Assembly: GCA_016790225.1 (NCBI GenBank)
Contig: JAEUOZ010000060.1
Location: forward strand, 103,442-167,441
From: Rubrivivax sp.
GTDB lineage: Bacteria; Pseudomonadota; Gammaproteobacteria; Burkholderiales; Burkholderiaceae
Direction of reading: 5' to 3'
DNA: 64,000 nucleotides
Position 1 is the first letter of the stretch; each line of letters begins with the position of its first letter. Below, in pieces: positions 1 to 9,573 of the stretch. A program made the position numbers and the translations under genes. The notes below the pieces were generated by a model that saw only the letters and a program-made list of their open reading frames with translations, was not told the origin of the DNA and ran no database searches.

Positions 1-1
1 G

Positions 2-1042
2 TTGGCGCTGATGGTTTCGGTGGTGGCAGAGGCGCTGGCAGGCGCGATCCCGGGTCTTTCCCAGCCGCTGCTGGCGCTGGCCCATTTGCGCTGGGCATTT
101 TATTTCATGCTCACCTTTGCGGCATTCTCCCAACCCTGGAATACGCGCCACTTCTGGTTGATTGCGGCCTTGATCGAGTTTGCGATGGGCATTGGCGGTT
201 ATTTCTCCGACTTCAAGTCCGTCTTTCTGTATTCTGCGCTGGGCATTACAGCCGCCGGTGTGCGCTTGAGCCTCGCACGCATTGCCACGTTGGCTGTGGC
301 CATTGGCCTTACCATCTACACCGCCCTGCTGTGGACAGCCGTCAAGGGAGACTACAGACACTACGTCAGCGGTGGCGAGGCTGCTCAGATCGTCACGGTT
401 GACTATGTCGAGCGCATCAGTTACTTGGGAAATCTGGTTTCCAAGGTGGATGGTCCGGTGATGTCAGATGCAGTTGATAAACTGCTGAGTCGCCTAGCCT
501 ATGTTGAATTCTTTGGCGCAGCTATTGATTATGTTCCACGAAATATTGATCACACCCGGGGTGAGATATGGTGGGATGCAGTCAAGCGCCCCTTCATGCC
601 TCGCGTTCTTTTTCCAAGTAAGTCGGAAATTCACGATTCCGAACGCACGGCCATCTTTACAGGAATTGAAGTCTCCGGAGCCGACAGAGGCACCTCCATC
701 AGTATCGGATATATGGGCGAAAGCTATATTGACTTCGGCTTCGTCGGCATGATGGCACCCGTTCTCGTGCTGGGCTACCTGCTTGGTCGCATCTACCGTT
801 GGTTGACCTTGTCGAGTTCCCTCCGGGGGCTCTTGGGTACCGGTCTGGCTTGCTCCAGCCTGATGGCCTTCTCATACATGGAAAGCAGCATCACCAAGGT
901 CTTTGGCGGTTTTGTCGCAACTTTGCTGGTGATCTGGGTGTTCAGCTGGATGATCGCGCCGCGGTATCTGGGGTGGCTCTTGATTCGCGAAGAAGCTGCG
1001 CAGCCGGTGGCAGCCCCGCGCGCGCCGGCGCACCTGGGTTGA
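2..1042 (+). CDS. Wzy-like polysaccharide polymerase/membrane protein, 5' truncated
   Basis: This is an integral inner-membrane protein whose N-terminus lies outside the window. The visible 346 residues have hydrophobic segments around residues 25-45, 50-66, 70-88 and 92-113. A long polar loop follows at about 115-235, and more membrane spans fill the C-terminal third. That layout of clustered helices around one large periplasmic loop is common in O-antigen and exopolysaccharide polymerases. No diagnostic motif was recognised, so the polymerase role is inferred from topology and from the glycosyltransferases that follow in the same direction. The gap to the next gene is only about 27 bases, suggesting one operon. 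A flippase or an acyltransferase is a less likely alternative. Confidence 0.6.
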   Translation: MALMVSVVAEALAGAIPGLSQPLLALAHLRWAFYFMLTFAAFSQPWNTRHFWLIAALIEFAMGIGGYFSDFKSVFLYSALGITAAGVRLSLARIATLAVAIGLTIYTALLWTAVKGDYRHYVSGGEAAQIVTVDYVERISYLGNLVSKVDGPVMSDAVDKLLSRLAYVEFFGAAIDYVPRNIDHTRGEIWWDAVKRPFMPRVLFPSKSEIHDSERTAIFTGIEVSGADRGTSISIGYMGESYIDFGFVGMMAPVLVLGYLLGRIYRWLTLSSSLRGLLGTGLACSSLMAFSYMESSITKVFGGFVATLLVIWVFSWMIAPRYLGWLLIREEAAQPVAAPRAPAHLG

Positions 1043-1069
1043 TCGTGCCGCGCTGAGACCGGCTCGCTG

Positions 1070-2296
1070 TTGAGAATCCTGCACGTCATTCCCTCGATTG
1101 CCGCCTCATCGGGTGGCCCCGCACGGGCACTCGCCATGATGATGGAAGCCTGCCGAGACCTGGGGTTGGACGTCTCCGTCGCGACGACAGATGACAACGG
1201 CCCAGGCCTGAGATTCGGCCCTTCCACGGTACCAGCGCCCTTTGATGGTTTGGCGAACAACCTGCCGGCAGAGCATGGCCAAGGCCGATCTCGGGGCGAT
1301 GCCCGGTCTACCTTGCAGGTATTCCCCAAACAATCGGAGTTCTACAAGGTCTCGCTCCCGCTGTGGCGCTGGCTCCACCACCACGTCAACGAGTTTGATC
1401 TCTTGCACATCCACGCGATGTTCAGCTTTTCCACCATCGCGGCCTCACGCGCGGCTCGCCGTGCCGGGGTGCCCTATGTCATCCGGCCCCTGGGCACGCT
1501 CAATCGGTATGGCATGACACAACGGCGTCAGTGGCTCAAGCAGCGCTCACTGGCCTGGTTCGATGGCCCAGCGCTGGAAGCGGCGGCGGTGGTGCACTTT
1601 ACGGCGCAGGCTGAATACGATGAAGCGCGTGAGCTGAATATCCGGTTTCCCCGCACGGCGATACTGCCCTTGGCCGTAGAACCAGAGGCCCAGCTTGATC
1701 GTGCTGCATTTGATGCCACCTTTCCTGAGCTGCGGGGTGAGCCGTTTGTCTTGTTCCTCTCGCGCATCGATCCCAAGAAGAATATTGAATCCTTGCTGCA
1801 CGCCATGGCATCTGGCCTGCCTGCGCATCCCGCGCTGCGCCTGATGATCGCAGGCGATGGATCGGCGGATTACGTCAGTTCGCTCAAGCAGTTGGCAACC
1901 CAGCTTCAGCTTTCTGACCGCATCACCTGGGCCGGTTTTCTGGGCGGCAGCCTGAAGGCCACCGCCTTGCACGCCGCATCGCTGTTTGTGCTGCCTTCGC
2001 ATTCTGAAAACTTCGGCATCGCTGCGGCAGAGGCCCTGCTGGCCGGATTGCCCTCTGTCTTGGGCAAGGGCATCGCCATCGCCGATGAGGTTCAGGCAGC
2101 GGGCGCGGGTATCGCCACGGCTCCGGACCCGGCTTCCGTGGCGGCGGCCATGGCCTGCTTTCTGGATGATCCCGCCCGCGCCGCGGCCTGTGGTGCCGCA
2201 GCCCGCGCCTTTGCCCAGCGCGAATACTCCAAGGCCGCCATGGGCCAGCGCCTGCACGATCTGTATCGCAGCATCCTGGGCCCGGCACACGCATGA
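1070..2296 (+). CDS. Glycosyltransferase family 4 (GT-B fold)
   Basis: This is a cytoplasmic sugar-nucleotide-dependent glycosyltransferase of 408 residues, expected to add one sugar to a lipid-linked exopolysaccharide repeat unit. The start is TTG, directly followed by the family's typical first strand (RILHVIPSI) and the GGPARA donor/acceptor loop. The C-terminal half has the GT4 hallmarks: LFLSRIDPKKNIESLL near residue 228 and HSENFGIAAAEALLAG near residue 310, which carries the EX7E-type nucleotide-sugar contact. It overlaps the following acyltransferase gene by four bases (ATGA), so the two are probably translationally coupled. Donor and acceptor sugars cannot be told from sequence. Confidence 0.88.
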   Translation: MRILHVIPSIAASSGGPARALAMMMEACRDLGLDVSVATTDDNGPGLRFGPSTVPAPFDGLANNLPAEHGQGRSRGDARSTLQVFPKQSEFYKVSLPLWRWLHHHVNEFDLLHIHAMFSFSTIAASRAARRAGVPYVIRPLGTLNRYGMTQRRQWLKQRSLAWFDGPALEAAAVVHFTAQAEYDEARELNIRFPRTAILPLAVEPEAQLDRAAFDATFPELRGEPFVLFLSRIDPKKNIESLLHAMASGLPAHPALRLMIAGDGSADYVSSLKQLATQLQLSDRITWAGFLGGSLKATALHAASLFVLPSHSENFGIAAAEALLAGLPSVLGKGIAIADEVQAAGAGIATAPDPASVAAAMACFLDDPARAAACGAAARAFAQREYSKAAMGQRLHDLYRSILGPAHA

Positions 2297-2904
2297 CCCG
2301 TGGCCAGCCTGAAGCTCAATCCGCCGCGCCGCAGCTAGACGTAGACGCCTGCCGCAACCTGCGCCCCTACACGCGCAAGGAATACATCGCCCGCGTCCTG
2401 TGGGCACTGGCCGGCCCGCTGTTCCGCTTCAGCCCCCGGCCGTTGTTTGGCTGGCGGCGGTTTCTGTTGCGCTGCTTCGGCGCCCGCGTCGGCGCCCAGG
2501 CCCATGTCTACCCCAGCACGCGCATCTACCTGCCCTGGCGGCTGAGCCTGGGCGCGCAGGCCAGCATCGGCGAATGGGCCCTGGTCTACAACCTGGGTGA
2601 GGTCGTGATCGGCGATCGCGCCACGGTCTCGCACCGCGCGCACCTGTGCGCCGGCACCCACGATCACACGAGCCCGGAGCTGCCCTTGATCCGCGCGCGC
2701 ATCGAGATCGGGCCCCAGGCCTGGGTCTGCGCCGATGCCTTGGTGGGCCCCGGCGTCACCGTGGGGGCCGGCGCCATCGTCGGCGCAGCTGCCGTGGCAG
2801 TGCGCGATGTGCCGGCCTGGACCATCGTCGCCGGCAACCCAGCGCGGCCCATCAAGCAGCGGGTCTTGAGGGCCCCCTCCCCTGCCGCGAGCCGCACACC
2901 ATGA
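2293..2904 (+). CDS. WcaF-type hexapeptide-repeat acyltransferase
   Basis: The 203-residue protein belongs to the left-handed beta-helix acyltransferases, probably O-acetylating a sugar of the exopolysaccharide with acetyl-CoA. After an amphipathic N-terminus (about residues 1-60) come repeats with the [LIV]-G-x4 pattern: LSLGAQASIGEWALVYNLGE, VIGDRATVSH, the AGTHDHTSPELPL loop with the presumed catalytic histidine, then WVCADALVGPGVTVGAGAIV. The ending (WTIVAGNPARPIKQR) is typical of the colanic-acid WcaF/NodL group. It overlaps both neighbours by four bases (ATGA at each end), placing it in the middle of a coupled GT4-acyltransferase-GT2 operon. Confidence 0.88.
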   Translation: MTRGQPEAQSAAPQLDVDACRNLRPYTRKEYIARVLWALAGPLFRFSPRPLFGWRRFLLRCFGARVGAQAHVYPSTRIYLPWRLSLGAQASIGEWALVYNLGEVVIGDRATVSHRAHLCAGTHDHTSPELPLIRARIEIGPQAWVCADALVGPGVTVGAGAIVGAAAVAVRDVPAWTIVAGNPARPIKQRVLRAPSPAASRTP

Positions 2905-3815
2905 ATTCACCTTCGGCCAAGCTGTCGATCACCGTGCTGCTGGCGGTCAAGAACGAGGCCAGCAACCTGCCCAAGTGCCTGGCGGCACTGCACCCTGCGC
3001 AGCGTGTCCTGGTGATCGATTCGCACAGCACGGATCTCACGCCCGACATCGCTACCCAGTGGGGCGCCGAGGTCCACCAGTTCAGCTATGCCGGCGGCTA
3101 CCCCAAGAAGCGGCAGTGGGCGCTGGATCAGATCCCGATCCATACCGATTGGGTCTTCTTCCTCGATGCCGATGAGGTGGTGCCGCAAGCGCTGTGGCAG
3201 GAGATCGAAGCCGCCATCACCGGCCCGAAGCCCGAAGACGGCTACATGATCGTCAAGGGCTTCCACTTCCTCGGTCGCCCCATGCGCTACGGTGGGTTTT
3301 CACATGCTGCGGTGCTGCTGGTGCGCAACGGCAAGGGGCGCTTCGAGCACCTGTTCGATGACCTGGCGGATGGCCTGGACATGGAGATCCACGAGCGCGT
3401 GATCGTGGACGGTTCCGTCGGCAGCCTGGCGACACCCGTGATCCACGAAGACTTCAAGGGTCTTGAGGCCTACATCACGCGGCACAACAAATACTCCACC
3501 TGGGAAGCGAGGCTGCGCCACCGTTTTCTGACCACGGGCGTCTACGGCCAATCCACCATCACGCCGCGTCTGTTTGGCAACGGGCAGGAGCGCCGCCGGT
3601 GGATGAAGGCGGTCATCATCCGCCTGCCCATCGAGCCCTGGCTCTGGTTCCTCTACCACTACATCCTGCGCATGGGCTTTCTGGAGGGGCACGCGGGCCT
3701 GATTGCCAGCCGCATCCGCGCCAGCTACATCCAGCAGACCCGCGCCAAGATCTTTGAGCTGGAGCTGGGGCTGCAGTCGCGCCGCGCCGCGCAGGCGGAA
3801 CGCGCCAGGGTCTAG
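2901..3815 (+). CDS. Glycosyltransferase family 2
   Basis: A 304-residue GT-A glycosyltransferase. The chosen ATG overlaps the stop of the acyltransferase (ATGA); longer readings in this frame only run back into that gene. The N-terminus reads SITVLLAVKNEASNLPKCL, the GT2 nucleotide-binding strand, followed by VLVIDSHSTDLT and WVFFLDADEVV, whose DAD is the metal-binding DXD motif. The C-terminal part is basic and has an amphipathic segment near residue 240 (PWLWFLYHYILRMGFLEG), suggesting membrane association. It resembles the WaaE/KdtX-like branch of GT2 enzymes. It is the last gene of the rightward operon. Confidence 0.88.
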   Translation: MNSPSAKLSITVLLAVKNEASNLPKCLAALHPAQRVLVIDSHSTDLTPDIATQWGAEVHQFSYAGGYPKKRQWALDQIPIHTDWVFFLDADEVVPQALWQEIEAAITGPKPEDGYMIVKGFHFLGRPMRYGGFSHAAVLLVRNGKGRFEHLFDDLADGLDMEIHERVIVDGSVGSLATPVIHEDFKGLEAYITRHNKYSTWEARLRHRFLTTGVYGQSTITPRLFGNGQERRRWMKAVIIRLPIEPWLWFLYHYILRMGFLEGHAGLIASRIRASYIQQTRAKIFELELGLQSRRAAQAERARV

Positions 3816-3900
3816 CACAGCAGCCCACTGGCGCCGCAGTCCACTGGGGCCGCAACAGGGCGTCCCTTCGACGGCGCGCGCCTTCAGCGCGCTATCGCGA

Positions 3901-5049
3901 TCAGTTCCTCACACTCGTGAGGTTGTTGATCGATGCCAGGTTCTGAACCGCCGCCGCGCTCGGCAGAATCAGGCTGATCACGCGGTTCCAGCGCACCAGC
4001 GGCACCGGGTCCACATAGACCACGTCACGCGGCCGCAGCTCAAAGCCATCGGCCAGCGCCAGGAATACGGGCGAAGAGACGTCGATGTGATAGATCACGG
4101 GCTTCACCGGATCCGTCGCGCGCACGACGAAGACCTGCTTCGGGTTGCCGGTCATCACCGAGACGCCGCCTGAATCACCCAGCGCCTCGCTCAGGCTGAG
4201 CCGTCCCTTGCGCATCAGCTTGGGGCCGGGTGCGGCCACTTCGCCCAGCACGTAGAGCCTGGTTTCTTCCAGGTTTGGCACGCGCACCGTATCGCCCTTG
4301 CTCAGGATGATGCGGTTGGGATCGATGCCGTGGGCGATGAGCGTATCCATGTTGACGCGCACCACCTGGGTGCCGCGGATGATGGATACCGCGCTGCGGT
4401 CTGCGCCACGGGTCAGGCCGCCCGCGCGGTCAATCGCCTCTGGCAGCGTCATCGGCACATCGTCGATGGATTGCTGGCCGGGCTTGTTCACCTCGCCATC
4501 CACATAGATGCGCGCACTGCGGTAGCTGCGCACATCCACCGTCACCTGAGGGCTGCGCACCTGCGTGCGCAGCGCCTCGGTAACCCGCTTGCCAAACTCT
4601 TCCAGCGTCAGGCCGGCGGCCTTGACCGGGCCCACAAAAGGCAGTTGCACATTGCCGCTGGCGCTGACACTGAAGCCGCCGGTGGTGTTGCCGGTCGGGC
4701 CTGTGCCGGTACCTGTGGGGGCAGAAAAGTCCGGGTTGCCCCAGACGACGATGCCGAGGATGTCCCCCGGCCCGATGCGGTAGGAGCCCGGCTCCACCAG
4801 GAAGGGCTGCAGATCCTTGGTCGGGTTGTATTCCGGCACCGCGCGGTTGGCTCTCACCAACTCAGCCGTTATGCGTGTCAAGGCGCCTTCAGGGGGCTCA
4901 TCGCTGCCGCGCGTGACCGGCAGGGAAGCAGCGCCTGCGCTCATGTGGTGGCCCGGTGCGACGGCACAGCCGCTCAAGACGGCAAGCGCCAGGGCACCCA
5001 GAGCCCAACGAACCGGGATCAGGGCAGAACGCGATGGGCAAAGCTTCAT
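3901..5049 (-). CDS. epsE: Polysaccharide export lipoprotein, Wza/EpsE family
   Basis: This is a 382-residue outer-membrane export channel subunit for polysaccharide secretion. The start was placed at the ATG giving MKLCPSRSALIPVRWALGAL and a lipobox LSGC; an in-frame ATG 84 bases upstream would bury the signal peptide. After the lipidated cysteine comes the PES (poly_export) domain at about residues 80-180 (SYRIGPGDILGIVVWGNPDF). SLBB domains follow (VDGEVNKPGQQSIDDVPMTL and YVLGEVAAPGPKLMRKGRLS). The C-terminus lacks an obvious long amphipathic helix of the E. coli Wza type. It is divergent from the ligase and autokinase genes, which together would form a Wza/Wzc secretion pair. Confidence 0.9.
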   Translation of the reverse strand: MKLCPSRSALIPVRWALGALALAVLSGCAVAPGHHMSAGAASLPVTRGSDEPPEGALTRITAELVRANRAVPEYNPTKDLQPFLVEPGSYRIGPGDILGIVVWGNPDFSAPTGTGTGPTGNTTGGFSVSASGNVQLPFVGPVKAAGLTLEEFGKRVTEALRTQVRSPQVTVDVRSYRSARIYVDGEVNKPGQQSIDDVPMTLPEAIDRAGGLTRGADRSAVSIIRGTQVVRVNMDTLIAHGIDPNRIILSKGDTVRVPNLEETRLYVLGEVAAPGPKLMRKGRLSLSEALGDSGGVSVMTGNPKQVFVVRATDPVKPVIYHIDVSSPVFLALADGFELRPRDVVYVDPVPLVRWNRVISLILPSAAAVQNLASINNLTSVRN

Positions 5050-5535
5050 GCCGGCAACCTTCTTGGAAGCCCGCCACCTGCTGTGGGACGGGCACTGAAC
5101 TTCAGATCCTGCGCATGCTAGCAAGCGCGCCAAGGCTCAAACGCCACTATTCAGCGGGAAGCGCCATCAAGTTCGATTTCTGCCATGCCGGCGCCTGCTG
5201 CGCTCTCCCAAGCTTAGGGGCATGGGCTGGCCCGACCTCGGAAGACACCCCAAATCGGGGGATGCCCCGGCATCTTCGGCCTCGCGGCGGGTCCATAGCA
5301 TCCCTAGGTTGGGCCGAACGGGAAAGGAACGGCCGGAACCGGACGTATCGTCTGGCCGTCGCCCACCATAAGGGCCCGTCGGGGCGCCAAAGGCGTCGTC
5401 GGCAAGCGGCTTCGGTTGTGCTGTGCATCCTTCTGCCTGGTTGCCGGGCAGAACCACCCTGCGCCAGCGCCTCGCTTCGGCCATCAGCTACCGCCGTGTC
5501 CCCTGCTCCCGTCAAGTGCCCGTTCCTTCCACCGC
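5050..5535. other. Intergenic region between divergent export and ligase genes
   Basis: This 486-base stretch separates the divergent epsE-like and O-antigen-ligase-like genes, so it must carry promoters for both directions. Short inverted repeats occur near 5248-5276, including CCCC-AAAT-CGGGG and GATGCC-CC-GGCATC. No convincing sigma-70 or sigma-54 hexamers, RNA gene or small coding sequence could be defended by reading alone. Confidence 0.4.
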
Positions 5536-7050
5536 ATGATCGCCGCTGACCATCCTTCCCGCACCCAGAGCCGCCCGGTCTCATGGGTCGCCGCGCTGGA
5601 CAGTGCGGGCTTCGGGCTGCTGCTGCTGTGCATGGCGCTCTCACCGCTGCCACTGGGCAGCAATCGCCCCTGGGCGGAGTCTCTGCTGGCCATGGGTGTC
5701 TGGCTGTCGCTGCTCTTGTTGATGGGCAGCCATGCGCTGGGTGGCCGCCCTTGGCCGGCTGCGCTGCACCGCGCACGCTGGATGCTGGCGCTGCTGGGGG
5801 GCTATTGCGCGCTGGTTGGCCTGCAATGGCTCGTGGGCAGCCCGCAGTCCTGGCTTCCCGGCACGGTGTCCGAATGGCACACGCAGCGCTACCTCTTGCG
5901 CTGCCTCTGCTATGGGGCTGCCGTGCTGGCCATCGTGCTGGGCGTGCGTTCACGCCGGCGCTGCCGCTGGGTCATGGGCACCTTGCTCACGGCTGGGGTG
6001 GCGCAGGCCTGCCTGGGCATCCTGTTCACGCGCAGCGATGCCGCCTATGTGCTGCTGTTCGAGAGCTTTGGCCCCGGTGGCCGCGCCAGCGGGACCTTTG
6101 CCAACGCCAATCACTTCGCGGGTTTTCTATCGCTGGCCATCGCGGCGGGTATCGGCCTGCTCATTGCCCAGTACGACGGCGGCAGAGGGCGGGTGCGCGG
6201 CTGGCGGATGCGCCTGGCGGTGCTGCTGAACTTCGCACTCTCGCTCAAGATGGTGCTGCGCCTGGCGATCGTGCTGCTGGTCATCGGGCTGGTGCTGAGC
6301 CATTCGCGCATGGGCAACGTCGCTTTCGTGCTCGCCCTCGTCGTTTCGGCGATGACCCTGGCCTATCGCTCCGAGAAGCTGCGCAAGCCCGCTCTGGTGC
6401 TGCTGGGCACGATGCTGGCCATCGATGTGCTGATCGTCGGCCATTGGATCGGCCTGGAGCGCGTGGCCGAGCGCCTGCAAGGCACGGCCTTGACTGTGGA
6501 TGGCGGGCGCGCAAGCTCAGAGGCCGCAGCCAGCTTGCCGCACGGTGCGCTCGGCCGCGAGATCCCGCCGCCACGAGAAGAATCGGTCGAACAACGCCTC
6601 CAGGTGCCGCTGCTGGCCACCCAGGCCATCTGGGACAAGCCGCTCTTTGGCCACGGGGGCGGCACATTTCAGCTGTCCTTTGCGCCGTTCAAGCCCGATT
6701 GGGTCTACGCCGGGCACTGGAACTATGCCCACAACGACTTTGTCGAAGTGGCGGTGGATACCGGCCTCATCGGCCTGGCTCTGTGGTTGGGGGTGGGATT
6801 GCTGGGTCTGCGGCGTGCGCTGGGCCTGATTCAGGATGACCAGCCACGGCTCAATCGTGGGGTTGGCGTGGCAGCGGTCTTCGCCACAATCGCCACTGGC
6901 GCGCAGAGCATGATGGATTTTGGGCTGCAAATACCGGCCAATGCCTTCAATTTCGCCGTGCTGTTGACGTTAAGCTGGGTGGTTAAAGGTCTGCCGCTTG
7001 AAAGCCGCGGCGGCTCTTCCCGCACAGATCCGGCCGCTCGGGTGCGCTGA
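5536..7050 (+). CDS. O-antigen ligase/polymerase family membrane protein (Wzy_C domain)
   Basis: A 504-residue polytopic inner-membrane protein of the O-antigen ligase/Wzy_C superfamily. The chosen ATG gives MIAADHPSRTQSRPVSWVAA, with the first membrane span at about residues 20-40. About ten spans follow, broken by a large periplasmic loop at residues 300-400. That loop contains the family's typical pattern: a conserved arginine-rich stretch, then IWDKPLFGHGGGTFQ and NYAHNDFVEVAVDTGLIG, where the H-N-D-x2-E element matches the conserved ligase/polymerase loop. It most likely polymerises or transfers the exopolysaccharide. It lies 13 bases upstream of the autokinase gene and is probably co-transcribed with it. 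Confidence 0.88.
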   Translation: MIAADHPSRTQSRPVSWVAALDSAGFGLLLLCMALSPLPLGSNRPWAESLLAMGVWLSLLLLMGSHALGGRPWPAALHRARWMLALLGGYCALVGLQWLVGSPQSWLPGTVSEWHTQRYLLRCLCYGAAVLAIVLGVRSRRRCRWVMGTLLTAGVAQACLGILFTRSDAAYVLLFESFGPGGRASGTFANANHFAGFLSLAIAAGIGLLIAQYDGGRGRVRGWRMRLAVLLNFALSLKMVLRLAIVLLVIGLVLSHSRMGNVAFVLALVVSAMTLAYRSEKLRKPALVLLGTMLAIDVLIVGHWIGLERVAERLQGTALTVDGGRASSEAAASLPHGALGREIPPPREESVEQRLQVPLLATQAIWDKPLFGHGGGTFQLSFAPFKPDWVYAGHWNYAHNDFVEVAVDTGLIGLALWLGVGLLGLRRALGLIQDDQPRLNRGVGVAAVFATIATGAQSMMDFGLQIPANAFNFAVLLTLSWVVKGLPLESRGGSSRTDPAARVR

Positions 7051-7063
7051 ACAAGGACATTCC

Positions 7064-9484
7064 ATGAATATGCCGTATCCGATCGCTCCGGGTGGCGCGC
7101 GCGGGCCTGGCGGGCCTTCAGGCCCACTGCATCCTCTGGCGTTTCCTCAGCCCGTCCCACCGGCTGCGCCACCGGGCATCACTTCAGAGCAGCGTGCAGA
7201 GCTGCGCGAGATCTGGGGCAGCATCTACAAGCGCCGCTGGTTCATCCTGGCCCTGGTGGCCATGGCCTCGCTGGTGGCCTTCTTCGTGCGGCAGAGCATG
7301 CCACCCGTCCACCGGGCGGACGTCTCCATGGTGCTGGAAGGCAACACGGTGCGCGCACCGGGCATGAGAGACGAGTACAGCGCACGCCTGCCGGGCGACT
7401 ATGTGCAGACGCAGCTGGCCGTCATCCGCTCCCGCGCGGTGGCTGAACGCACGGCACGCAGCCTGAAGCTCTGGAACCACCCTTCAGTCGATCCACGGAT
7501 TGCGCGCCCTTCCTGGTATGAGCGCTCGCTGCGGTCTCTGGGCGTCGATTGGGGCCCCAAGCTCTCCGGCCGCCAGTTCAAGGATGATGAGCTGACGGCC
7601 GCAGCCGCCACGGCCATTCTGGAAGGGCTTTCCGTCAATCCGCTGCGCAACACCTACATCGTCAACATCGGCTTTACCCACGAAAACCGTGACGTGGCCA
7701 TCCTGGTGGCCAACGAGATCGCCACGCAGTACATCGCCATCGTCCGGACCGATCGTTCCACGGCAACATCTGAGTCAAGCAAGCAGATCCTGGATCAGCT
7801 GGTGCCGCTGCGAGAGCAGCTCGCGAAGTCCGAGCAGGCCTTGCTGGAATTCACCGCCAAGCGCGGCATCGTGAGCATGGGCGGCAATGCCGGTTCACCC
7901 ACGGGCCAGCAGTTGGGCGGCATGACAGAGCGCCTGCTGGCTGCGCGCGCTGACAGGCTGGGCCTGGAATCGGCCGCGCTTGAACTGCGGGCCGCGGGCT
8001 CACGCGGCAGCTACCTGGCTGTGCCCTCCATCGTGCGCGACCCCTCGATGGCCGACATTCTGCGGCAGCTGAATACCGCCAAGGCCATGCGGACGAGCCT
8101 GCTGGACAACTTCACCGCGGAAAGCTTCAAGGTCCGCCAGGCGGACGAAGAGATTGCCAAGCTGCAGCTGACGGCCGAGGCGCAGGCCTCGGTGGTTGCG
8201 CAGACGATCCTCAGCCGCTATGAGGCGCTGCGCCAGAACGAAGGCGCGCTGGAGCGCGCGGTGGGCGGGATCCGCGGCAACCTGCAGGTCAGCAACCGCG
8301 ACGAATTCGAACTGACGGCGCTGCAGACCGCCGTGGAGCGGGACCGCAAGATCTTTGAGACCTTCATGAGCCAGGTGAAGGAACTGGGCGTGATCGGCGA
8401 GATGACGCCGGTGGTCGCGCGGGTGCTGGACCCGGCGCGGGACGCCGAGCGCACGCTGCGCGGCAACCCGAACCTGGTGCCGACCGTGGCCATGGTGACC
8501 CTGCTCTTGGCCTGCCTGGGTGCCGCCTACGTTGACCGGCTGGACAACTCCATCAAGGGCGTCACCGATGCCGAGCAGCGCCTGGGCCAGCATGTGCTGG
8601 CAGCCCTGCCCGTGCGCGAAAAGGCAGCCCGCGCGCAGATGGTGCGTTCTTTTGTCGACGAGCCAGAAACATCTTATGCCGAAGGCATACGAACGGCACG
8701 CACCGGCCTGATGCTGTCTGCGCTGGACATTGACCGCAAGGTCATCCTCGTCACGTCTTCGATCCCCGGAGAAGGCAAGACGACCGTGGCCATCAACCTG
8801 GCCCTGGCTCACGCCCAGACCCAGCCCACGCTGCTGATCGATTGTGATCTGCGCCGTTCACGCGTGGGCAACGCCATGCGCCTGGAGAAGGATTCCAAGG
8901 GCCTGACGGATCTGGTGTCCGGCGAGGCCACGCTGGAAGAGTGCGTCCAGACCTTTGAAGAGAGCGGACTGAAGGTCCTGACCGTGGGCAAGGCCGCGCC
9001 CAATCCGCAGGAACTGCTGGTCTCGCAGCGCTTTCAGGACACGATCCGCCAACTGTCCAAGGAATTTGACGTGGTGGTCATCGACAGCCCGCCGGTTGAG
9101 CTGGTGAGCGATGCGATGGTGCTGGCCAATCTGGCCACCAACATCGCCTATGTCGTGCGTGCCATGAAGACACCGGCCCCGCTGGTGCGAAAAGGCATTG
9201 CCCGCCTTCGCCATGCCGGTGGCCACGTGACAGGCCTGATCCTCAATCGCCTGGACTTCAAGGCCGCGCGTGATTACCACGGGGAGTATGGCTACGGCTA
9301 TGGCTCCGGATCGCAGGACACGGTATTCGGCAGTTATGGCTACGGCAATGGCTACATCCGCAGCGAGAAGCGGCCCGCGGCCGAGGCGGCGGCGCCCTCC
9401 AGCGCCGTGACGGTTTCCCGGGCCCGGCCTTCGTGGCATGGCCAGCTGATCGGCTGGGCAAAAGGGAAGATCGGCAAGCGCTGA
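7064..9484 (+). CDS. Wzc-type polysaccharide co-polymerase fused to BY tyrosine autokinase
   Basis: An 806-residue inner-membrane chain-length regulator. The ATG chosen here follows AAGGACATTCC and gives MNMPYPIAPGG. A Pro/Gly-rich N-terminus is followed by TM1 at about 60-80 (WFILALVAMASLVAFFV), a large periplasmic Wzz/coiled-coil domain, and TM2 at about 480-500. The cytoplasmic bacterial tyrosine kinase domain has Walker A (SIPGEGKTTVA, about 566), Walker A' (LLIDCDLRRSR, about 590) and Walker B (VVIDSPPVEL, about 672). The tail after residue 740 is rich in Tyr and Gly and is the probable autophosphorylation cluster. Kinase and co-polymerase are one chain, as in Wzc. It would work with the Wza-type lipoprotein. 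Confidence 0.93.
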   Translation: MNMPYPIAPGGARGPGGPSGPLHPLAFPQPVPPAAPPGITSEQRAELREIWGSIYKRRWFILALVAMASLVAFFVRQSMPPVHRADVSMVLEGNTVRAPGMRDEYSARLPGDYVQTQLAVIRSRAVAERTARSLKLWNHPSVDPRIARPSWYERSLRSLGVDWGPKLSGRQFKDDELTAAAATAILEGLSVNPLRNTYIVNIGFTHENRDVAILVANEIATQYIAIVRTDRSTATSESSKQILDQLVPLREQLAKSEQALLEFTAKRGIVSMGGNAGSPTGQQLGGMTERLLAARADRLGLESAALELRAAGSRGSYLAVPSIVRDPSMADILRQLNTAKAMRTSLLDNFTAESFKVRQADEEIAKLQLTAEAQASVVAQTILSRYEALRQNEGALERAVGGIRGNLQVSNRDEFELTALQTAVERDRKIFETFMSQVKELGVIGEMTPVVARVLDPARDAERTLRGNPNLVPTVAMVTLLLACLGAAYVDRLDNSIKGVTDAEQRLGQHVLAALPVREKAARAQMVRSFVDEPETSYAEGIRTARTGLMLSALDIDRKVILVTSSIPGEGKTTVAINLALAHAQTQPTLLIDCDLRRSRVGNAMRLEKDSKGLTDLVSGEATLEECVQTFEESGLKVLTVGKAAPNPQELLVSQRFQDTIRQLSKEFDVVVIDSPPVELVSDAMVLANLATNIAYVVRAMKTPAPLVRKGIARLRHAGGHVTGLILNRLDFKAARDYHGEYGYGYGSGSQDTVFGSYGYGNGYIRSEKRPAAEAAAPSSAVTVSRARPSWHGQLIGWAKGKIGKR

Positions 9485-9573
9485 GGCGCAAGCCTGGCGG
9501 CAACCGCGGCGCGAGGCCTGCGCCAGCCCGGCAACAGTCCGGCGACAGCCCGGCGCAAACCGCCGGCGTGTGC

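Noticed and set aside
5050..5535. A small gene in the epsE/ligase intergenic region
   Set aside because: Frames here have no ribosome site and no protein-like composition.
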